DNA from: Nemertoderma westbladi
Lineage: Eukaryota > Xenacoelomorpha > Nemertodermatida > Nemertodermatidae
Direction of reading: 5' to 3'
Length of the DNA stretch: 21,700 nucleotides
NCBI GenBank assembly: GCA_032718475.1
Contig: JAUCBJ010002726.1
Location: forward strand, 1-21,700
A model generated the notes under the pieces. That model was not told the origin of the DNA. It saw only the letters and a program-made list of their open reading frames with translations, and did no database searches. Below, in pieces: positions 8,724 to 17,157 of the stretch. Positions within the stretch are counted from its first letter, which is position 1. The number at the start of each line of letters is the position of its first letter. The position numbers and the translations under genes are program-made.

Positions 8724-10436
8724 ATTGGCAAACTGTGAATGAGGTATCTGGTCGGAAAAGTTGTGCAAAAGGGCGCCTCAAAGCCGATAGTCCCGAAGAA
8801 CGTGTGGGGAAGTGGAAAAATCACTTCAGCAACTTGCTTGGGCAGCCACCATACATCGAAGTTAGCCCTACAAGGAAAATATATATGACAAGACACTACC
8901 TATAGAGACAGGGGACTTCACACCTGCCGCACTCAAAAGAAGCATTAAAAGCATGTCCAATAATAAAGCGAGTGGATTAGATGAAATCCCAGCGGATGTA
9001 TGGAAAACCGGAGTGCTAAACAGACCATTATTGAATGTTTGCAACTGGATGTTAAAACGGGAAAAGCCTCCACCAATTTGGACTAAAGGTCAACTAAAGC
9101 CTCTCCCCAAGAAAGGAGACCTCGGTATACCAACAAACTATCGTGGGATCTGTCTGCTTGTGGTAGCTGCCAAAATATACAATAAAATGATTCTACATAG
9201 GATTAGGCCTCACATAGAGAAACTACTGCGTAAGAGCCAAAACGGATTTCGACCAAGTAGATTAACAATAGCTCAGATACTTGCTCTACGGAGACTGATT
9301 GAAGGAATTAAGTCAAAGAATGACTTTTGTGGACTTCAAGAAGGCATTCGACTCCATCCATAGAGGTAAATGCTTGAAATCCTAAATTGTTCTTTGTCGC
9401 TGGCATTGGATTATTATATTGTGACATAGAAGCGCAGGTACTCTCACCAGATGGTGAAACTGAGTTTTTTACAATCCTGGCTGGCGTACTGCAAGGTGAC
9501 ACATTAGCACCATTACTATTTGTAATTGTACTGGATTACGCAATGAGGACGGCCATAAAGGGTGAAGATCTGGCATTCACACTTCAAGAATGCAGAAGTA
9601 GTAGATATCCGGCAACTACAGTCACAGACACCGACTTCGCAGATGACATCGCCCTGCTCTCTAATACGCTAGCAGATACACAGCTTCTACTAAATAAAGT
9701 GGAGAGGGCTGCTAAGGAGGTTGGATTGCATATAAATGCCACCAAGACCGAATTCATGAGTTTTAATGTTGATGGAAACTTGACAACCATTGATAATAAT
9801 CAACAAAGGAAGGTTGACGACTTCCAGTACCTAGGATCATGGATAGAGAGTAGCAAAAAGGACATAGAAGTTAGGAAAGCAAAGGTTTGGGTAGCTCTCT
9901 CAAAAATGGATACCATCTGGAAATCAGATCTCTCCAGGCACCTGAAGACTAAGTTCTTTCGAGCCACAGTGGGAAGTGTATTTGTATACGGGGGTGAGAC
10001 CTGGACACTGACTAAATCACTTGAACAACGAATTGATGGTTGCTACACAAGACTACTAATAAGGAATGATCTCGCCCTAATAAGACTACTAATACTACCA
10101 TAATAAGACTACTAAGGGCAGCCCTAAACATCAGCCCTAGACAACACATGACAAAAGCCGAGCTTTTTGGTACAATACCACCTGTATCAGCCACCCTCCG
10201 TGAACGCAGATTAAGATTCAGTGGGTACTGCTGGCGAAGTAAAGACGAGGTCATACCAGATCTACTTTTCTGGCAACCAACTAATCGGAAAGCGTAGTCG
10301 TGGACGACCGGCCATAACATATATAGATCAACTTGAAAGGGATACTGAACTTGGGAGAAACGAAATTGCGATAACTATGGAGAATCGGGAAGCGTGGAAG
10401 GGTCTCATTTCCACTGTCCGAGTTCGCTCGACTTAG
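8708..10436 (+). pseudogene. LINE reverse transcriptase and C-terminal region (ORF2)
   Basis: Encodes the RNA-directed DNA polymerase of the LINE, split by frameshifts. Order of motifs: WQTVNEVSGRK and EERVGKWKNHFSNLLG (linker); IETGDFTPAALKRSIKSMS; NNKASGLDEIPADVWK; PLPKKGDLGIPTNYRGICLL; KSQNGFRPSR; after a frameshift near 9315, MTFVDFKKAFDSIH with a catalytic Asp; then GVLQGDTLAPLLFVIVLDY, DFADDIALL (FADD catalytic pair), GLHINATKTEFM and VDDFQYLGSWIESS. From about 10047 to 10110 a small tandem duplication (AAGACTACTAATA words) disrupts the frame. The C-terminus resumes as SPRQHMTKAELFGTIPPVSA and ends ISTVRVRST at TAG. Not functional as it stands. Confidence 0.9.
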
Positions 10437-10447
10437 TAGTAGTAGTA

Positions 10448-10458
10448 GTGGTCCCAAA
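10448..10458. repeat. Target-site duplication of the LINE, 3' copy
   Basis: GTGGTCCCAAA, identical to 8490-8500, directly after the (TAG)n tail. Confidence 0.85.
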
Positions 10459-10686
10459 AACAAGATCTAGTAGCTTATCAATTGAAGCAACTTCTACAAT
10501 ATTTTGAGGAAGAACAACTTTACCATTTGAAACAGTTTCATCCGATGTCAAGTGGAAACTTTGCGAATTCATCTTCGTTGGTGCGCATATTCTTGGTTAG
10601 AGTAGAGTTATTTTTTTGAATAATCTCCACAACGGATACGTTTTAACCGATATGTTGACAGTTTCCATTCTGCTTCAATTTTTCAC

Positions 10687-10691
10687 CACTG
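10687..10691. repeat. Target-site duplication of Transib-like element, left
   Basis: CACTG, identical to 11569-11573; 5 bp is the Transib and RAG-like size. Confidence 0.75.
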
Positions 10692-10730
10692 CACAGTGGG
10701 CCAGAAACCCTGTTTTGCGGCCAAAATTCC
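10692..10730 (+). repeat. Left terminal inverted repeat (heptamer-22-CCAAAAT)
   Basis: CACAGTG at 10692-10698, then a 22-bp spacer (10699-10720), then CCAAAATTCC at 10721-10730. Confidence 0.75.
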
Positions 10731-11538
10731 TTATTTCGAAAAATATTCATAGTTTGGGCATCTATGGCCATTTGTTTTATATCCCAGCTTAGAGAGCTGA
10801 TTAAATTTTCAGCCAATCACTGATCACAAATAACAACTAAGCTGAAGTAGAATTCCATTAGTAAGTGCATTGATGATGTACTTGTTGTATGTATTGATGT
10901 ATCTTAATTGTATTGATGTTACTTGTATCATTATAACCATCAGTGATCATGGTCAATAAAGTATTCAGACTAGTGATGGGAATTCGATGTGTTATTGCAT
11001 TAATAAGACTAAATGTATGCAATAATAATAGAAAAATGTTGAAAACTGGAATTTTTGAATTGCTCCTTATGCGAAGGGGTGCAAGTAGGTGCAAATTTTT
11101 TTTTCATATTTATGATGTATGAAGGTTGTATTTGAATGTCTGATAATGTTTTTCAGTGCGGTCGGATTAGTTCGAAAAGTCTGGCTTCCCTAATAACGAA
11201 AAATGAAATATTTTTTGAAAAAAATGTTTAAATGAAACTTGGAGCATGAAGACAACACTGGGTGCCTCTAAAAACCATATAATTGGAATCAGCTCGCCAT
11301 GGAGAACATTTTTTAAAAAAAAATTTCCTATGTAGTCCAATTTTTAAAAAATTACGTTTTTTTGGAAATTTTTTCTAAAAACTGAAATTTTGAGTGAAAA
11401 ATAGAACATTTTTAATTTTTCACCTCAGAAAAAAATGTTGGCAAAAATTTTCGGAAAAAAAAATATTTTTTCTTAGGTTTCGAAATATGGGCTACAAGAT
11501 AGGATATGTTTCAAACCACTAAAACAAACTTCATTTTA

Positions 11539-11568
11539 GGGTATTTTGGCCACCCCTGGCCCACTGTG
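11539..11568 (-). repeat. Right terminal inverted repeat (heptamer-12-CCAAAAT)
   Basis: On the minus strand CACAGTG (11562-11568) is followed by a 12-bp spacer (11550-11561) and CCAAAATACCC (11539-11549). Confidence 0.75.
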
Positions 11569-11573
11569 CACTG
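11569..11573. repeat. Target-site duplication of Transib-like element, right
   Basis: CACTG, identical to 10687-10691. Confidence 0.75.
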
Positions 11574-11920
11574 GCGGTGTCTGTCTGAAATCGCCACCAA
11601 GAATAACAATTTTACCACCGAATGTTGTGTTAATTCCAGTAATATCTCTCAATAGTCTATCTACAGAATTTAACACATTCTTTGGAACCATGGATGCTTC
11701 ATCCCAAATTATAACGTCTGTTTCCATCAGTTGCTTTGGTGTGATGATAAATATTACATGTAGATGATGGAGAAAGGGCTGGTATTGGAATTTTAAATCG
11801 TGAATGGGCAGTTGTTCCAGTTGGCAGTAGGATACTGGCTATGCCTGTATATGCCACACAGGTAATGCGAAGACCTAGTTGTAACAAAAGGTGGTTTATG
11901 TGAAATTATTTGACCATAAT
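11574..11920 (-). pseudogene. Helitron helicase, N-terminal block (Walker A/B region)
   Basis: Minus-strand codons read INHLLLQLGLRITCVAYTG, IASILLPTGTTAHSRFKIPI, then after a frameshift METDVIIWDEASMVPKNVL, then FGGKIVILGGDFRQTPPV. This is the order of PIF1-type Helitron helicases: post-Walker A segment, GIAALLL/TAHSRFKIP-like motif, Walker B (IIWDEA), and GGDFRQ (motif III region). The lysine of Walker A may be the AAA codon near 11912, but the following codon is TAA. Everything upstream (Rep nuclease and the Walker A glycines) is missing; an AT microsatellite takes its place. Broken by frameshifts and by the insertion at 11573. Confidence 0.9.
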
Positions 11921-11960
11921 TATATATAATATATATATTATTATATTAAACCTTATTTGA
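11921..11960. repeat. AT-rich microsatellite at the helicase breakpoint
   Basis: TATATATAATATATATATTATTATATTA-like sequence that replaces the expected upstream helicase coding sequence. Confidence 0.6.
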
Positions 11961-12117
11961 GTCAGTGCAAATCGCACGAGTACCCCCCTCCCCCTGGTCA
12001 AAATTCAAATGTCTGTTGTTTATTTACTCTATAGCCGAATTTAATAATGGTTTCAAATCTGAAAAAACCGCTTAGCGAAACCTCGTTTAGTTCTAGAGTT
12101 ATCGCTGTTTGTATGTA

Positions 12118-12260
12118 TGACGGTCTGTCACTCAAATTGTAAGACAGACAAACAACCGACAGACAGACAGACTAGATTCCATCAAACCTTACAACTGACA
12201 TCGGAAATGAAATGTGCGACCCCGAAGACCCCCATAATAAAGTTTTAGCTCGGTGATGTG
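12118..12260. repeat. AGAC/GTCT-rich dispersed repeat, copy 1
   Basis: ACGGTCTGTC, then GACAGACAAACAACCGACAGACAGACAG, then CATCAAACCTTACAACTGAC ATCGGAAATG (12180-12209), then CCCCATAATAAAGTTTTAGC. The 30-bp block at 12180-12209 recurs with one mismatch at 16430-16459. The preceding GTTTAGTTCTAGAGTTATCGCTG resembles TTATAGTTCTCGAGTTATGACTG near 15980. This is an unnamed dispersed element. Confidence 0.65.
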
Positions 12261-12783
12261 CTTCTTTCGTTCCAGAAATGATTAACCAACCAGACCACAC
12301 AGACAGCCACTTTTGGTGGAACGTTTAAACTTTGAAGGCAATTAACTCGGAATGACATTTTTCATTTTTCAAAGTACTACTCTTCCGCCATTTTTTAACC
12401 AATTTTCTTTATTTTTTTCTCATTCGAAATGATTTCGGCTGTTCTTTAAAAATTATCGGTTGGAATTTTTAGAATTCTGTTTTTACAGCCAATTTTTCAG
12501 ATTAAAGCCAAAAATTTGTTAATATTTTGCCAAATTTTAATAAATATTAATTAATTTTCATAAAAAGGCAAAACTATAAATTTTAACCGATAAATTTTGT
12601 GGAGCTCACCTCCGTAATTCGAAAAAAATTGGTTCCAGAAATTTCATCTAAAATTGAATGACTAGTAGCATTTTAAGAGCAAATCTTGTTTCATTGTTTA
12701 TTCATTCAAACTAGGTTTCCGGAAGATTCTGAAAAATTCCGAAGATTTTTTACTCACTAAAAACCTTTATGCACCTACACAAT
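12261..12783. other. AT-rich spacer
   Basis: Many T and A runs; nothing recognised as coding, RNA or repeat beyond low complexity. Confidence 0.4.
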
Positions 12784-12873
12784 AATTTAAACCCCCAAAA
12801 GTAGATCGATTTTTCAAAATTATACCATAATTTAAACCCACAAAAGGAGATCGAATTTACAAAATTATACCAT
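12784..12873. repeat. 45-bp tandem duplication
   Basis: AATTTAAACCCnCAAAAG...AGATCGA...CAAAATTATACCAT at 12784 is repeated at 12829, period 45 bp, with a few substitutions. Confidence 0.85.
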
Positions 12874-13014
12874 ATGTGGCAGTTCATATAGAAACCGACC
12901 AAAAAGGGATAAAGCTTGTTCTGAGAAAAGTAAAATACTACTGTTCGAAACAAAATTTACTATCAAAATTTCTGAATTTCAAGTCATTATCTTATGGCCA
13001 AGTGAATTACGCGT

Positions 13015-13174
13015 AAAAATGCTTCGGAATATCATTTATTTCCACAAAAAACTTCGGTTTTTCTGTAGATCTTGTTTATATAATTTTGCTGAATAAAAAT
13101 GCTTCGGAATATCATTTATTTCCACAAAAAACGTCGGCGATTTTCTGTATCGTATTTACATAATTTTCATTTCC
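13015..13174. repeat. 80-bp tandem duplication
   Basis: TAAAAATGCTTCGGAATATC...TTTCCACAAAAAAC occurs at 13015 and 13095, period 80 bp. The halves diverge towards their 3' ends. Confidence 0.85.
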
Positions 13175-13197
13175 GGAGTCAGTTTTCAAATTTGGCG

Positions 13198-13330
13198 TAA
13201 TCTAGTTTGTTTGTTCGTTTGTCCGTCTGTCGGTCTGTCTCTCAAAAACATAACGAAGCACACTACAGAGCGTAACTAAAATTTTCACTCTGGGGGTTTT
13301 TAAGGTCGGTGATTTCATCTCTGGTGTTAT
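13198..13330. repeat. AGAC/GTCT-rich dispersed repeat, inverted copy
   Basis: TTGTCCGTCTGTCGGTCTGTC followed by AAAATTTTCACTCTGGGGGTT, then GGTCGGTGATTTCATCT. Its reverse complement resembles 12205-12260 (CCCCCA..A..AAA.TTTTAG and GTGTGCTTCGTT), so the 12118-13330 interval is flanked by inverted, diverged members of the same family. Confidence 0.5.
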
Positions 13331-13676
13331 CTTTAATTCAAAAGCGACGCGTATTTGACGCGTAAAAGCCAGTTAAAGCCATAATGTTTTACATCCAATC
13401 ATATTACAGTTAGAAAATTTTTTGGTGTCTGGCGTTTATCAAACAAAGGTCATAAAGGCCAATAATAACCAAATAATAATAATAACCAAATATAAAATAA
13501 AGTAACCAATAATAACCAAATATTCTGGTCTTCTGTACAAACCTGTTGCCAAGAGCAACTACCAATAGCAGAGGTTTTCAGTTCGGCACTACAATAACTT
13601 CCACATTTTCATCATTTAAAGACAGCGGCAGAAACAATAATGAATTATTCACATTTTAATTATTCATACAAAGTGT
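13331..13676. other. Spacer rich in CCAATAATAACCAAATA words
   Basis: AATAATAACCAAATA recurs several times between 13450 and 13525. No gene recognised. It could be the worn end of the element that carried the integrase, but no terminal repeat was proven. Confidence 0.4.
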
Positions 13677-13696
13677 GGGGGGGGGGGGGGGGGGGG
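13677..13696 (+). repeat. Poly-G tract (G20)
   Basis: Twenty consecutive G residues, immediately 3' (on the minus strand) of the integrase relic's last stop codon. Second long G tract in the window. Confidence 0.9.
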
Positions 13697-13698
13697 TG

Positions 13699-14572
13699 TT
13701 ATGGTATGTTTGAAGTTTGTTTAAGTGTTACATGATAATAAGGCGTTCGCGGTAGGTAGACGAAGTGTAGAGCAAATAAATCTAATTCTACATGGCAATC
13801 TAGGCAACCTTCATCTTCCAGTCGCTCAAACAATGGTTTATAATCTCTAACTACAACACGATTTATTTCACGCCAGAGTCTTTCTATACATTGGTTATGA
13901 ACGCTTCTCCCCGGTATAAACTATTATTACTAAGGCCACGATTAAGCATCATGAATCTTGCGATGTAAAAGTTTTCAACTCCACGATCGCCACGAACTCT
14001 TAGCGGTAATCCATATTCAGTAACTGCCGCTTGAAAAAATTTAAGCGCAATGTGAGCATCATTGCTACGCAGACTTCAAGGGAGGTCACTAACCTACTGT
14101 AGCCGTCGATAGTGCCATGTATTACGAATCGCCAGCTTATGAGTTTATGGTCTGTGTCAATATGCCACAGTAGATTGGCTTTCTTCACGTCATAAACCCG
14201 CCGTTTAATGGTTGTATGAGATCTAATATGTCTTCTCATGGGATCAACAATGTTCAAACGTTGGCGAACTCTCCATCTTTGAATATTCATGCCTCTAGAA
14301 CGCAAGGCACCCTTTAAGTATACTTCACCTATGTTTGGAGTTATATGAGTTATTTCTCGTATAGTGTTATCCAATGCATCGTGAGAAATGTCTGTATATC
14401 GCCCCAGACCCAGGTCTGGAATTCGTCTAACTACGGTCCGTTTGCTAACGCCGAGAGCTTCCGCAATAGCCCCATTATTAAACTGTAAGTAGCGAAGTTG
14501 TCTCAGTCTTTCTGTATCTACACTGAGGGCTAGCCGGCCGCACATTATCTTATTATTGCCTCTTGTATGCAT
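13699..14572 (-). pseudogene. rve-type DDE integrase/transposase relic
   Basis: The first 190 codons (from 14572) read through: a helix-turn-helix-like segment (residues 31-55, NNGAIAEALGVSKRTVVRR), YTDISHDALDNTIREI, RSRGMNIQRWRVRQRL, then LLWHIDTDHKLISWRFVIHG with the first catalytic Asp at residue 139 (codon 14156-14158). After a frameshift near 14070: NDAHIALKFFQAAVTEYGLP and VRGDRGVENF with the second Asp (13986-13988). After another shift: SVHNQCIERLWREINR with the Glu (13882-13884), about 35 residues later, a DD35E layout. The tail LFALHFVYLP then loses homology. It resembles the single-exon integrase-core transposases common in fish and invertebrates; the superfamily was not assigned. 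Inactive. Confidence 0.85.
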
Positions 14573-14610
14573 GAATGTACTGGAAAATACTGAAATACTG
14601 TAGCTCCTTG

Positions 14611-14856
14611 TATGTATTCCTATACTTTTTTCCTATTGACTATAATAAACTAACCAATAACTGCCAATAACAAAAATGTAGTTACCAACTAGTTGGTAGG
14701 TACTTTTTTCCTATTGGCTAAATAGATGGTAGGTACTTTTTTCCTATTGGCTAAAATAAACTGCCAATAACAAAAATGTAGTTACCAACTAGTTGGTAGG
14801 TACTTTTTTCCTATTGGCTAAATAGATGGTAGGTACTTTTTTTCCTATTGGCTATA
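14611..14856. repeat. TTGGTAGGTAC tandem array, part 1
   Basis: A 100-bp higher-order period (CTGCCAATAACAAAAATGTA at 14661 and 14761) contains a shorter repeated block GGTAGGTACTTTTTTCCTATTGGCTAA. Each long unit includes the perfect 16-bp palindrome TACCAACTAGTTGGTA. The array continues at 15337 after a LINE insertion. Confidence 0.9.
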
Positions 14857-15336
14857 TTATTATTATTATTATTTCCTTTTAATGCAGGTCTCGCCCATAT
14901 AGTTAAACAGAAGGAATTAACGGTAAAGTACAACACTCACAATATAGATATATAGCACAACAAATAATATTATAATAATAATCCTAAGTAGACCTACTGT
15001 CTTACCAAGCACTAGCGTTATTCAACATAAATATAATGCGAGATAGACCATTAATATAACATGTATTTCGGATTGCACATGTAATAGAATTCCTAGAAAC
15101 ATCGATGCGTTTGAATAAACTTGATACGGATTTATTTAGAATGTGTATAAACATAGGTAAGTTAAAAGTACCGAAAGCAGCAGACATACTAGTCGGTTCA
15201 TCGTTAGTCAACCTGGGTATATGGAAAAGGTTTCTCAGACAGTTATTATAAGCCACTCTCATTTTGTCATGAACTGAACTAGAGTAATTGAGACAGACGT
15301 GACCACAACGTATTACAGTATGTAGGTGTACAAAAT
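14857..15336 (-). mobile_element. LINE 3' fragment inserted in the tandem array
   Basis: On the minus strand it begins at about 15336, encodes the end of a reverse transcriptase ORF, stops at about 15002, has a roughly 130-bp 3' UTR and ends in an (AATA)n/(TAA)n tail at 14857-14876. GCTATA occurs at both junctions (14851-14856, 15337-15342). The array sequence reads continuously if the insert is removed. 5' truncation with a short TSD and simple-repeat tail suits a CR1/L2/jockey-like LINE. Confidence 0.8.
15002..15336 (-). pseudogene. C-terminal end of a LINE reverse transcriptase
   Basis: The frame reads HTVIRCGHVCLNYSSSVHDK, then MRVAYNNCLRNLFHIPRLTN, TSMSAAFGTFNLPMFIHIL and NKSVSSLFKRIDVSRNSI, ending NNASAW and a stop at 15002. 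The RVAYNN..R.L..IPR segment followed by a conserved FE/MFI..L.KS..S...R block is typical of the C-terminus of non-LTR retrotransposon polymerases. Catalytic motifs lie upstream and were never inserted. No frameshift is seen in the preserved part, so this copy is younger than the other LINE relics here. Confidence 0.75.
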
Positions 15337-15612
15337 GCTATAATAAACTAACCAAAAACAAAAATGTAGCTACCAACTAGTTGGTAGGTACTTTTTTCCT
15401 ATTGGCTAATTAGATGGTAGGTACTTTTTTCCTATTGGCTAAAATAAACTGCCAAGAACAAAAATGTGGCTACCAACTTAGTTGGTAGGTACTTATGTCC
15501 TATTGGTTAAATAGATGGTAGGTACTTTTTTCATATTGGCTCAATAGATGGTAAGTACTTTTTGTACCAAATAAAAAAGTAGCTACCAACAATTAGTTGG
15601 TAGTAACATTAT
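15337..15612. repeat. TTGGTAGGTAC tandem array, part 2
   Basis: Continuation of the array at 14611-14856: CTATAATAAACTAACCAAAA, ACCAACTAGTTGGTAGGTAC, CCTATTGGCTAA and GATGGTAGGTACTTTTTTC repeat with more divergence towards 15612, where units carry AACTTAGTTGG and AACAATTAGTTGG variants. Confidence 0.9.
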
Positions 15613-15860
15613 GGCGCTATTGGCGTTCCATATGAATGTTTGGATCTGAGCTGAACAAGTTGGTGAACTAACTACTGTAGATCCGGAGTGGGCACACCTG
15701 GGCGGGTGTGGGCTAATCGGAATCCGACGAGGCGGTGCACACATTCATGGCTCATGACATTTCACTTAAATTAATTTATACAACATATTTTTGTGATAAT
15801 TATTGCGAATTTCGAAATAAATTAAATGTTAAAAGGGAAATGTGAAATTAAAAGTGCCGC
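15613..15860. other. Spacer
   Basis: Short GC-richer patch around 15690-15740 (GGCGGGTGTGGGCTAATCGG) followed by AT-rich sequence. No feature recognised. Confidence 0.35.
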
Positions 15861-15879
15861 GAAATTTCACGGCATAAAC
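15861..15879 (-). repeat. Dispersed copy of GTTTATGCCGTGAAATTTC
   Basis: Exact reverse complement of 5942-5960. Next to it, GCCGCGAAATTTCACGGC is an imperfect palindrome, suggesting the end of a small inverted-repeat element. Confidence 0.7.
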
Positions 15880-15954
15880 TTATGGGCACGTGTTTGTGAT
15901 AAAAATTAAAAAAAAAATCTAAAAACTACGGATCAAAATTTAATGGCGATTTCA

Positions 15955-16480
15955 AAACTAAGAACGACATAGCGAGATCTCTTATAGTTCTCGAGTTATG
16001 ACTGTCTGTCAGCCTGTCAGAATTAAGAACAAATTTAAGAACGAAGAATGACAAAATTAAGAAACAAGCGCATTGTACAATTTTCGCTAATTGGTTTTTC
16101 CTGTTTAGTTATCTCATTTCTAATGTCAGTTTTAATGTTCACGTATTCTAGATTGTCGATTTTTCTATCTCACCGACCAGTAAAATCCCTTTAACTATAC
16201 TTTTAGCGGGGTCGTCTCCTATCCTAATTTCGACTGACAGACGCATAGATTGTCTGATAAACTGACAGACTGCCAATAAGACAGCTTGAAATATTTAAAA
16301 CATTAAAACTAACATCGGTAATAAAACCCCATAGCCTAAATTTAAATTCGGGAGTAGTGTGTTTCCTTAATTATTGACTGACAGAATGACATAATGTCTG
16401 ATAAACAGACAGACTGACAGTCTGGAATTCATCAAATCTTACAACTGACATCGGAAATGTTATCACCACCCCGGTAAACC
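15955..16480. repeat. AGAC/GTCT-rich dispersed repeats, copies 3 to 5
   Basis: Three clusters: CTCGAGTTATGACTGTCTGTC (about 15992-16020), CTGACAGACGCATAGATTGTC (16230-16290) and GACTGACAGAATGACATAATG to CAGACAGACTGACAG (16376-16425). The last leads into CATCAAATCTTACAACTGAC ATCGGAAATG (16430-16459), which matches 12180-12209 with one mismatch. Confidence 0.6.
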
Positions 16481-17007
16481 GCCATATCGAATATTTTAGT
16501 TAAAAAGTATTCATACATATAATTTGAATTATCCCTCCATATATCAAAATGGCTTTATCTCAGAATTTTATTTTTCGTTTTTATTTTTCACTCATGTACC
16601 TGTTTCTCTGGAACTGCTGGACCAAATTGCATGAAATTTTCATAATTTTATTTTCAATTTTTACTTAATTTTCATTTCTTACTAATCCTTTGTAGCTGGA
16701 ACCATAATTTAGACATGTAGGTTAGAAATTGCATAAGTTACATCAGAAAATACAGCCAAAATACGTGTTTTTTCAATTTTTAAAAATGACATTTTTCTTT
16801 TTTGAAATTTCTGGTGTCCAAAATGACTTTTTTATTTTTTTGTTGCACGGTTGAGACACACGCTAAATTAATTCCTATAAAAATTTCAAGCCATTGTGTT
16901 CAACCAATTCCTCAGAAAAGATACATAAGCTTAATACAGTAGTTCAATGTATTGACAAACGCGTGCCCTTAAATGTGCAGAAAAATTCCACTACTTTCTA
17001 TTCATAG
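16481..17007. other. AT-rich spacer
   Basis: T-rich sequence with TTTTTATTTTTC and AATTTTCATT words; no coding, RNA or repeat call can be supported. Confidence 0.4.
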
Positions 17008-17086
17008 TAACAATGTGTTGGCAAGCTGTGTTTTTCGATGTATAATAACAACACCTCGAAAAACACAGCTTGCCAACACATTGTTA
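17008..17086. other. 79-nt perfect hairpin (31-bp stem, 17-nt loop)
   Basis: Arms 17008-17038 and 17056-17086 are exact reverse complements, containing AATGTGTTGGCAAGCTGTG and CACAGCTTGCCAACACATT. The loop is 17039-17055. The size suits a pre-miRNA-like or siRNA-producing foldback, or the fused ends of a tiny inverted-repeat transposon. No promoter or poly(A) signal could be tied to it. Confidence 0.9.
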
Positions 17087-17157
17087 TTATCAATAATAAA
17101 AATCAGGGGCTAATAAAATGGCAGCTGACTTTGAAATTAATACTCCATATCTCAAGA

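Larger units (their letters stand above)
8501..10447 (+). mobile_element. 5'-truncated RTE-like non-LTR retrotransposon
   Basis: A plus-strand LINE of about 1.95 kb lies inside the minus-strand Helitron helicase. It begins within the AP-type endonuclease domain, right at the NAQIG motif, and ends with the ORF2 stop (10434-10436) followed at once by a (TAG)n tail. A very short 3' UTR with a microsatellite tail is characteristic of RTE-group elements. The 11-bp direct repeat GTGGTCCCAAA brackets it. It is internally deleted between the endonuclease and the RT linker (near 8720) and has several frameshifts. A second 3' fragment of the family is at 1018-1258. Confidence 0.92.
10448..10691 (-). 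pseudogene. Helitron helicase, middle block
   Basis: Minus-strand codons ETVNISVKTYPLWRLFKKITL, then LTKNMRTNEDEFAKF, then SNGKVVLPQNIVEVASIDKL and LDLVFG, in three slightly shifted frames. LTKNMR followed by an acidic EF segment is a Helitron/PIF1 helicase signature. Read across the LINE, VFG joins the C-terminal block (QLAESDDVLSERC) with a one-base slip in an A run. Read across the Transib-like element, it joins the upstream block at TPPV/VKN. Contains in-frame stops. Confidence 0.88.
10692..11568. mobile_element. Non-autonomous Transib/RAG-like DNA transposon with RSS-like ends
   Basis: An 877-bp insertion in the Helitron helicase, flanked by a perfect 5-bp duplication CACTG (10687-10691 and 11569-11573). 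Termini are perfect 13-bp inverted repeats, CACAGTGGGCCAG. Transib elements, relatives of the RAG1 recombinase, have 5-bp TSDs and ends beginning CACWRTG, and CACAGTG is the V(D)J signal heptamer. Beyond the 13 bp, CCAAAAT recurs at both ends, 22 bp from the heptamer on the left and 12 bp on the right. The interior is AT-rich and shows no transposase, so the element must have been mobilised in trans. Removing it restores the helicase sequence, confirming the boundaries. hAT is less likely because of the 5-bp TSD. Confidence 0.8.

Noticed and set aside
10692-11568. hAT or piggyBac assignment for the CACAGTG element
   Set aside because: hAT would give 8-bp and piggyBac TTAA duplications; the observed duplication is 5 bp (CACTG).
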